A program made the position numbers and the translations under genes. A stretch of 10,953 nucleotides of DNA. Origin: Fibrobacter sp. Its GTDB lineage: Bacteria > Fibrobacterota > Fibrobacteria > Fibrobacterales > Fibrobacteraceae. This document shows positions 5,688 through 10,953 of the stretch, piece by piece. The notes beneath the pieces are model-generated. The model did not search any database. It had not been told where the DNA came from and saw only the letters and a program-made list of their open reading frames with translations. The stretch's first letter is position 1; each line of letters starts with the position of its first letter. The stretch covers positions 1 through 10,953 of the forward strand of contig JAFWRL010000243.1 in the NCBI GenBank assembly GCA_017520105.1, in the 5' to 3' direction.

Positions 5688-7294
5688 TAGAGCTTACCCA
5701 AAAGATAGCTGGATTCACAGGTCTCGCAAGGTTTCTTTTGTTTGCAAGCCTTGTGCTTGGCCTTGTGACTTCGTCCGTTGCTGCGGATTCGCTTTCTGTT
5801 TGGGTTATGGATAACGGTCGGGGTTCAAAGATTGCGTTGAATCGCCTTGTGAAAAAGTTCTATCGGGAGACGCATATTCCGGTGAAGTTGACTTCGCTTA
5901 GCTGGGGCGAGGCTTTTGACAAAATCACGAGGACGTTCACGGATTCGATTTCGCAGGCTCCCGATGTCATCCAGCTGGGTTCGACGTGGGTTCCGCATTT
6001 TGCAAAGGCGGGGATGATTCGTCCGATTGACTTTTTGATGGCCGAAATAGATTCGACCCGTTTTTTGGGCGAAGGCTTCCGCAGCTCGCATATTCCGGGG
6101 AGCCCGCAGACTTACGCGGTTCCGTGGTTCATTGATGTTCGCGGCTTTTTTGTAAACGACCGTTTTTGGCAGGAACTCGGCTTTGATGATTCTGACGTGG
6201 AATCGTACGCGCAGTTCCTTGGTGTGTTGAAGACCATCGCGAAAGCCGAATTGAAGAATGCCGATGGCGTCAAGGTGACTCCTTTTGCGCTCCCTGGCAA
6301 GGATGACTGGTCAGGGCAGCAGTACATGGCTCCGGTTATTTGGGGACATGGCGGAGATTTTGTTTTGCCTTCGGGCAAGAAGGGGTATCGCAGTGCGCTT
6401 CTAGATTCGAATACGCTTGTCGGTCTTGCGCTCTATGCCGAAATCATGGGCGATTCGCAAATGGCTCCTTATAGCTTGTCTGAAAATTCCGCAGACAATG
6501 CGAATGGCTTTGTGCGTTCGGAACGCGTATTCCATTATGGAACTTCGGAACTGATAAAGCAACTGGACTACCCCGAAGATGCTGGAGGACTTGCTAATTC
6601 TGCCATCGCAAAGGACGGCATCAAGGTGCTGAAACTGCTTTCTGGGCCCGCAGGCCGCTTCTCGTTTATGGGCGGCAGCCATTTGGCGCTTGGCAAAAAG
6701 AAGGACGCCTCCAAAAACGCCATGGCGGAGAGGTTCCTCGCCTACATGCTCCGTGCGGACAATATCGATGCTTATTCACGTCAAGTGGGGTTCTTGCCTG
6801 CGGACAGGAGCATCCTCCACATTTGGAATCGCGATTCGCGTTACTCCAAGCTTGTTGCCGAACTGGAACATAGTCGCTGTTTCCCGAATATTCCGGAATG
6901 GGGCGAGGTCGAAAGCATTTTGATGGAACTGTCGAACAGCATGGGCAGTTTGTTCTTGAATACGGCAAACCGCAAAACGCGCAGTGCCCGTCTTGCCCAG
7001 ATGGTCTATGATGCGCACAAGAAAATCAATGAAGTCCTGAACCACTCCGAAGAATTGAACGAAGCGGAAATGCTGCACTGGGTACAACATATCTTCTTGC
7101 AGAATTACAATGTAATTTATCCAAAGAATTCTGCCGATTTTATCAGTCGCGAAGAATTGCCTATAGCCGGTGAAGTTTCGGATAAGGTAGTCTCCCCGAA
7201 ATACTTGATTATTGCTGGTGCGGGATTTTTGGTTATTTGTTTCATAGTTGTTTTTTGCGTTGCAAGAAAAAGGAAAGTCAAGTCTCGCCAATGA
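5684..7294 (+). CDS. Family 1 extracellular solute-binding protein with C-terminal membrane anchor
   Basis: The product is 536 aa. A signal peptide covers about residues 1-34 (hydrophobic FLLFASLVLGLV, cleavage after SVAA) with no lipobox Cys. The body matches MalE-type sugar-binding proteins: SVWVMDNG at the first strand, APDVIQLGSTWVPHFAKAGMIRP (92-114), YAVPWFIDVRGFFVNDRFW (144-162), GGSHLALGKKK (330-340) with AERFLAYMLR, VGFLPADRS (368-376) and a final WGEVESILMELSNSM helix. A helical stretch of roughly 80 residues follows, then a transmembrane segment (507-527, YLIIAGAGFLVICFIVVFCV) and a basic tail RKRKVKSR. The protein should therefore face the periplasm, fixed by its C-terminus in the inner membrane. 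No permease or ATPase genes adjoin it, so it may be a sensor or scaffold rather than an ordinary transport component; that is inference, and the ligand is unknown. Start and stop both overlap neighbouring genes by ATGA. Confidence 0.88.
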   Translation: MIELTQKIAGFTGLARFLLFASLVLGLVTSSVAADSLSVWVMDNGRGSKIALNRLVKKFYRETHIPVKLTSLSWGEAFDKITRTFTDSISQAPDVIQLGSTWVPHFAKAGMIRPIDFLMAEIDSTRFLGEGFRSSHIPGSPQTYAVPWFIDVRGFFVNDRFWQELGFDDSDVESYAQFLGVLKTIAKAELKNADGVKVTPFALPGKDDWSGQQYMAPVIWGHGGDFVLPSGKKGYRSALLDSNTLVGLALYAEIMGDSQMAPYSLSENSADNANGFVRSERVFHYGTSELIKQLDYPEDAGGLANSAIAKDGIKVLKLLSGPAGRFSFMGGSHLALGKKKDASKNAMAERFLAYMLRADNIDAYSRQVGFLPADRSILHIWNRDSRYSKLVAELEHSRCFPNIPEWGEVESILMELSNSMGSLFLNTANRKTRSARLAQMVYDAHKKINEVLNHSEELNEAEMLHWVQHIFLQNYNVIYPKNSADFISREELPIAGEVSDKVVSPKYLIIAGAGFLVICFIVVFCVARKRKVKSRQ

Positions 7295-9432
7295 ATAAGT
7301 TGTTTAAAGTTACTTCCCGGCTGTTGCCGTTCCTTGTGGCACCTCTATTTGCCCATGTGAATGTTGCGTCGTTCAAGAGCTATGTGGATTCGATTATTCC
7401 GGGGGTGCGTTACGGAATGGCTATTCGCTCTGTCAAGTCGGGGCAGGAAATTGGCAACATTAATGGGGACGAACAGTTTACCCCGGCAAGTACGCTCAAG
7501 ACTTTGACGACAGCGGCTGCGATTCACTTTTTGCCGCTGGATTACGGACCGAAAACAGATATAACGGTTCTTGGCGACATCAAAAAGAAAACTTTGACGG
7601 GAGCGCTCAAGATTCGCGGTGAAGGGGATCCGAACATATCGGCCAGATTTTACGACGATATGTTTTTTGTCTTGAATTCCATGGCGGATTCCATCCGTGC
7701 AATGGGTATCGATACCATCAACGGTCATATCGACTTGGATACCAGCTATTACACGGGTCCGTGGAAACCTGAAAATTGGCGTAGGAACTATTACGATTCC
7801 TGGTACGGTGCCGAAGTCGGACCGCTCGGGTTTAACGACAACTGTGTGACAATACGCTTCTGGCCAGGACGCCGCGGAGATACGGCAAATGTTAGCATCA
7901 TTCCCGATATAGGTTATGTCAAGGTTGTAAACAACTTAAAGACCGTCAAGGGAAGGAAGAAAAAATGGGTATATGGAATTGACCCGGAAAAGTCCATCAT
8001 TACGCTTGGCGGTACGATGGGCGAAGGCGTCGATTCGGCGAGCATGGTACTCCCGATTCGCAATCCGGTGGGGTATTTCAGGGCGGCGTTCATGTATGCG
8101 CTCAAGAACCGCGGTATAGTCTTTAAAGAGAACAAGTCGGTTGCGACAAAAAATGAATTGAAAAAGTTCTCGTTCTCGGCAGCGCCTCTCTTGAGCATCC
8201 TTGACGAAATCAATCAGCGTAGCCAGAATTTCCACGCCGAGACGCTTTTGCGAAATCTTGGTGCGCAAGTTGCAGGCGAAGGTAGCGTTGAAGGCGGTCG
8301 CAAGGCGGAACGCAAGTTCCTTCTGGAAATGGACTTGAACCCGACGCATTTTGACGTGTGGGACGGCAGCGGCCTTTCTCCTGAAAACAAGGTGCAGCCG
8401 TCAACAGAAGCGGAACTGCTGGCGAAAATGGCAAGGCACCCGAAGGGTCAATATTACATCAACAGTTTTGCAAGCCCCGGCGTGGGCTCTGGAGCAAAGC
8501 GCATGCAGGCCTTGGAATCTCCATGGCTCACCCGCTTCAAGACGGGCTTTATCGCAGAAGTCTATGGCTTGGTCGGCTACATTTACACGATAGACGACGA
8601 TACGCTTGCTGTCGCCATGTACCTGAACGGTACGAACGAAACTCCGGACATCAAGAGTAAAGATGTTCTCGATACGCTTTGGATGAGAATCATCGATTAT
8701 ACGAACAAGGGCCGTCAATCGCTTATGGAAATGAAAACGATGTGGCTTGAGGCGCAGGGAATCGTCGGACTGAACAAACGCCTGGATTATTTTTCGCAAC
8801 AACTCTTGGGACGCCCCTACAGACTTGGACCGATGGGAGAAGGCCACCTTGACCGCATTGACGACAAACCGTTAGTTTATTTAGACTCCGTCGATTGCAT
8901 GACGTACGTGGAAAACGTCGTTGCGCTTGCCATGGCGAAAAGCGAAAAGTCGCTGTTCAGGCAGTTACAGCGCCTCCGCTATAAGGGTGGCAATATAAGC
9001 TATATGACGCGAAAGCATTACATGCTCGACGACTGGGTCGGTGAAGGAAAATACGCGAAAGTCGTCCCGATGGAAGGTGAAGTCTCGGTGACGCGTACAA
9101 TGCCCAAGAAGGAATTTTTCAAGAGCCATAACCTCAAATATACGGGGAAGGAAAAACCGCTGAAGATACGTTATATGCCTTTGGACAAGGCAATCGAAAT
9201 GGCGAAAAAAACGTACACCGGGGCGATGAAAGTTCTCGGTGTGGCGTTCGTTGCCTCCTCCGACAAAATCGATGTGACGCATACGGGATTAGTCGTATTT
9301 ACGCCAGGGAAAAAGCCTATTCTGCGCCATGCTTCGTCCATCAAGAAACAGGTCGTCGAGCTCCCGCTCGCCGATTACCTCGCTACCCGTAAAATTCCGG
9401 GAATTACGTTCTTCAAGTTTATACAACATTAG
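7291..9432 (+). CDS. Fusion of D-Ala-D-Ala carboxypeptidase/endopeptidase (PBP4, S13) and DUF1460 NlpC/P60-like peptidase
   Basis: The product is 713 aa from the ATG at 7291, which overlaps the previous stop (ATGA) and gives a proper signal peptide (MNKLFKVTSRLLPFLVAPLFAH). A longer upstream start at 7237 would lie inside the neighbouring gene and spoil this. Residues about 25-470 are a DacB/PBP4 peptidase of family S13: nucleophile S67-TLK70 in TPASTLK, GEGDPNIS (110-117), S311-Q-N313, DGSGLSPEN (358-366) and K417-TG419. This domain cleaves D-Ala-D-Ala or peptide cross-links in periplasmic murein. Residues about 495-713 are a DUF1460 domain (NlpC/P60 superfamily, annotated amidase-like): LLGRPYRLGP (505-514), D535-C536-MTYVEN with the catalytic Cys, LRYKGGNISYMTRKHYMLDDW (562-582), H664 in VTHTGLVVF and RHASS (679-683). 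Both active-site sets look intact, so a two-activity peptidoglycan hydrolase is expected. Last gene of the aroA operon. Confidence 0.92.
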   Translation: MNKLFKVTSRLLPFLVAPLFAHVNVASFKSYVDSIIPGVRYGMAIRSVKSGQEIGNINGDEQFTPASTLKTLTTAAAIHFLPLDYGPKTDITVLGDIKKKTLTGALKIRGEGDPNISARFYDDMFFVLNSMADSIRAMGIDTINGHIDLDTSYYTGPWKPENWRRNYYDSWYGAEVGPLGFNDNCVTIRFWPGRRGDTANVSIIPDIGYVKVVNNLKTVKGRKKKWVYGIDPEKSIITLGGTMGEGVDSASMVLPIRNPVGYFRAAFMYALKNRGIVFKENKSVATKNELKKFSFSAAPLLSILDEINQRSQNFHAETLLRNLGAQVAGEGSVEGGRKAERKFLLEMDLNPTHFDVWDGSGLSPENKVQPSTEAELLAKMARHPKGQYYINSFASPGVGSGAKRMQALESPWLTRFKTGFIAEVYGLVGYIYTIDDDTLAVAMYLNGTNETPDIKSKDVLDTLWMRIIDYTNKGRQSLMEMKTMWLEAQGIVGLNKRLDYFSQQLLGRPYRLGPMGEGHLDRIDDKPLVYLDSVDCMTYVENVVALAMAKSEKSLFRQLQRLRYKGGNISYMTRKHYMLDDWVGEGKYAKVVPMEGEVSVTRTMPKKEFFKSHNLKYTGKEKPLKIRYMPLDKAIEMAKKTYTGAMKVLGVAFVASSDKIDVTHTGLVVFTPGKKPILRHASSIKKQVVELPLADYLATRKIPGITFFKFIQH

Positions 9433-9441
9433 TTTTAAACA

Positions 9442-9535
9442 GTCATCCCGGCGGAACTGTATTTGAATTGTCATCCCGGACTTGTTCCGGGATCGGCTTA
9501 TGCGATTCGTCATCCTGAACGAATGTGAAGGATCC
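9442..9535. repeat. Cluster of GTCATCC-type dispersed hairpin repeats
   Basis: Three copies of GTCATCC start at 9442, 9470 and 9509. The second forms a perfect hairpin, ATCCCGGA (9473-9480) with TCCGGGAT (9486-9493) and loop CTTGT. The third pairs ATCCT (9512-9516) with AGGAT (9529-9533) around a 12-base loop. The first is only a half-copy. The form resembles the REP-like intergenic palindromes common in many bacterial genomes. They fill the gap between the convergent ends of the PBP4 fusion gene and the 155-aa gene. With no T-run they are not classical terminators, though they could slow polymerase or protect mRNA ends. Confidence 0.7.
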
Positions 9536-9557
9536 AGTGACAGAACATGGACTGTGT

Positions 9558-10025
9558 TTACAGCAGCGAATCCAAAGCGACAATTGCCACGAGGCTGTAG
9601 TCGCCTTTTTTGTCTTCTGGTGCGGTTGCTTCGTCCAGTGCGTTTGATGCAAAGACGGTCCAGGCGTCTGGCGCCCAGCCGTAGGCGTTCATGGTGAGTT
9701 CGTTACCCATGGCGATTTCGGCGGCTTCGATTTCTTCCCACTGGATGTTCCCTGTGGGCGCTTTGTAATAACGCAGCATGCCTATGGCGTCTAGCATCTC
9801 GGGGAAGTTGTCAACAAGTTCATAGACGCAGTCCTTGTAGCTTTTGCCGCTTACGCGGACTACTTGGTATGTTCTGTTGTCCTGAAGAAACTTGGAAAGG
9901 TCGTCGCGGTGCATGCCTATTTTGGCATCCTTGCCGAAGAATGTCTCTAGTTCGCGGAATACGTCCGAATCTTCGTCGAGCAGCGGCGAAAGTTTCTTGA
10001 TAAGCATTTTTATTTCTTCGGACAT
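9558..10025 (-). CDS. Hypothetical protein, 155 aa
   Basis: I do not recognise this protein. It is 155 aa with no signal peptide or membrane segment, so probably cytoplasmic. The N-terminal half is charged and helical (EEIKMLIKKLSPLLDEDS at 3-20). A central part, RTYQVVRVSGKSYKDCVYELV (51-71), looks like beta strand followed by helix and holds the only Cys. The second half contains tryptophans (W96, W117, W122) in an acidic setting, EEIEAAEIAMGNE and YGWAPDAWTVF. Overall it is acidic. The gene is supported by a reading frame of good length, a -10 box 6 bases before the ATG and neighbouring genes that leave the space free. No Shine-Dalgarno is present (AAAGC before ATG). It is divergent from purA and converges on the repeat cluster. 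Confidence 0.72.
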   Translation of the reverse strand: MSEEIKMLIKKLSPLLDEDSDVFRELETFFGKDAKIGMHRDDLSKFLQDNRTYQVVRVSGKSYKDCVYELVDNFPEMLDAIGMLRYYKAPTGNIQWEEIEAAEIAMGNELTMNAYGWAPDAWTVFASNALDEATAPEDKKGDYSLVAIVALDSLL

Positions 10026-10031
10026 GCTTTA

Positions 10032-10037
10032 AAGATA
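10032..10037 (-). promoter_or_regulatory. -10 box of the 155-aa gene (leaderless)
   Basis: On the minus strand TATCTT (10037-10032) is followed by exactly 6 bases and then the ATG at 10025, so the predicted transcription start is the A of the start codon. The box continues as TATCTTTA, as in two other promoters of this window. I see no clear -35 hexamer. Confidence 0.5.
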
Positions 10038-10080
10038 AGAAAAATGTATTTTATAAGGGCCGCTTTAAATGAAGGTTTTT

Positions 10081-10109
10081 GAATTACCCCCGTTTTTTCG
10101 GGCGAATTC
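10081..10109. promoter_or_regulatory. Imperfect inverted repeat upstream of purA
   Basis: GAATT (10081-10085) pairs with AATTC (10105-10109), and CCCG (10089-10092) with CGGG (10099-10102), around a T6 loop and a small internal mismatch. It lies between the divergent promoters of purA and the 155-aa gene, about 36 bases before the purA -10 box. It could be an operator; no protein is known for it. Confidence 0.35.
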
Positions 10110-10144
10110 GCTGCCTAAAATTCGTTTTTTGCGGTGGTACTTAC

Positions 10145-10150
10145 TATCTT
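10145..10150 (+). promoter_or_regulatory. -10 box of purA
   Basis: TATCTT followed by TA matches the box seen before the 118-aa and 155-aa genes. The expected start point is near 10157, giving a purA leader of about 69 bases. No convincing -35 hexamer is visible at 16-18 bases upstream. Confidence 0.45.
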
Positions 10151-10164
10151 TATGGCGAAAAAGG

Positions 10165-10187
10165 GCTCCAGGGAGGTACCTTGGGGC
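10165..10187 (+). promoter_or_regulatory. Hairpin in the purA leader
   Basis: GCTCCAGGG (10165-10173) pairs with CCTTGGGGC (10179-10187) over 9 base pairs, seven Watson-Crick and two G-U, with loop AGGTA. It would form near the 5' end of the predicted purA mRNA, about 38 bases before the start codon. It matches no riboswitch class that I recognise and has no following T-run. Confidence 0.4.
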
Positions 10188-10225
10188 AACCATTTCGATT
10201 GTTAAAGAATTAAAACGAAGGATTT

Positions 10226-10953
10226 ATGGCAAATCGTGTAGTTATCGGCTCCCAGTGGGGCGACGAAGGAAAAGCCAAGGTTGTAGATTTCTTGACGCTC
10301 GATGCAGATATCATCGTGCGTTTTCAGGGCGGCGCCAATGCCGGCCATACTGTGGAAGTTGGTGACAAGAAGTTCGTCTTCCACTTGATTCCATCCGGCA
10401 TTATGCACCCGGACAAAATTTGCGTCATCGGTAACGGCGTTGTGCTCGACCCGATCCAGACTCTCAATGAAATTGCTGACCTCCATACGAAGGGCATTAA
10501 CCCGGAAGGTCGTCTGTTTATTGCCAATAACGCGCATGTTGTGCTTCCGTACCATTCCACGCTCGACAAGGCCAAGGAGAAGAAGGCGGGCAAGGCTGCT
10601 ATCGGTACTACGGGCCGCGGTATTGGTCCGTGCTATAGCGACAAGGTGAACCGTATCGGTGTCCGCGTGGGCGACCTCATGGACGAACGCGAACTCCGTC
10701 CGCGCGTCGAAGCGATGGCGAAGGTCCACAACGAAGAATTCAAGGTGATGTACGATGTTCCGGAAATAGACCCGGAAGTGGTTATCAAGGACTATCTCGA
10801 ACTCGGCCAAAAGATCAAGCCGTTTGTCGCTGATGTGAGCGAGATGCTCTACAAGGCCGTGAAGGAAGGCAAGCGTCTCGTGTTCGAAGGCGCCCAGGGC
10901 ACTATCCTCGACGTTGACCAGGGCACGTACCCGTTCGTGACTTCGAGCAACAC
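10226..10953 (+). CDS. purA: Adenylosuccinate synthetase (partial, N-terminal 242 residues)
   Basis: The reading frame runs from the ATG at 10226 off the window end; the family is about 430 aa, so roughly the first 55% is present. The enzyme joins IMP and aspartate using GTP, the first committed step to AMP, in the cytoplasm. Motifs in order are [13 protein letters not shown] (6-18, phosphate loop with catalytic Asp13), [12 protein letters not shown] (with the catalytic His), [34 protein letters not shown] and [25 protein letters not shown]. The third residue of the usual GKGK is Ala (GKAK). The start is supported by AAGGA (10218-10222), with a rather short 3-base spacing, and by the family N-terminus. 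A leader of about 69 bases carries a hairpin. It is transcribed alone here, divergent from the 155-aa gene. Confidence 0.97.
   Translation, partial: [242 protein letters not shown]

Noticed and set aside
10152..10205. A 17-codon small open frame in the purA leader, a possible leader peptide
   Set aside because: Its ATG begins one base after the predicted -10 box, upstream of the expected transcription start, and has no ribosome-binding site.
10202..10810. A 202-codon minus-strand frame opposite purA
   Set aside because: purA is unmistakable on the plus strand; the antisense frame has no domain.

Overview
This looks like a core chromosomal segment of a Fibrobacter-like bacterium (Fibrobacterota/FCB group), about 50% GC. 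The assignment is inferred from protein style: a secretion-tail-like C-terminus ending in a basic residue, a small lysine-rich double zinc-knuckle protein, an E. coli-type AroA, a PBP4-DUF1460 fusion, and FCB-like promoter and start-codon context. I see no phage, transposon, CRISPR, toxin-antitoxin or defence locus. No gene was placed by a database search.

Left part (1-1741): the tail of a probable secreted protein ends at 162. A bidirectional terminator separates it from a minus-strand tRNA-His(GTG), which has its own promoter. Next on the minus strand is a 118-aa protein with two zinc-knuckle repeats, with both promoter and terminator visible. On the plus strand there follows a lipoprotein made only of a ComEC-type metallo-beta-lactamase domain.

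Middle part (1742-4379): a 568-aa protein resembling the FMN TIM-barrel nitronate monooxygenase family, with a cysteine-rich C-terminal extension, converges on a minus-strand acyl-ACP thioesterase. The convergent gap holds a four-unit heptamer repeat.

Right-centre (4380-9432): a tightly packed operon of three genes, joined twice by 4-base ATGA overlaps. It contains aroA (EPSP synthase), a solute-binding protein with a C-terminal membrane anchor and no transporter partners, and a bifunctional peptidoglycan enzyme that fuses an S13 DD-peptidase (DacB/PBP4) to a DUF1460 NlpC/P60-like domain. The AroA protein has Ser at the position of E. coli Pro101. The last two genes act in the envelope; why they are coupled to aroA is unclear.

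Right end (9433-10953): GTCATCC-type dispersed hairpin repeats, a 155-aa minus-strand hypothetical gene, and a divergent promoter region leading to purA (adenylosuccinate synthetase), which runs off the window. An identical 8-mer, TATCTTTA, lies at the expected -10 position of three separate transcription units. Several genes have no Shine-Dalgarno and an ATG almost on top of the predicted transcription start.

The best candidates for follow-up are the aroA/SBP/PBP4-DUF1460 operon, the natural Ser in AroA, the uncharacterised TIM-barrel protein, and the leaderless promoter pattern. I found no clear new multi-gene system.
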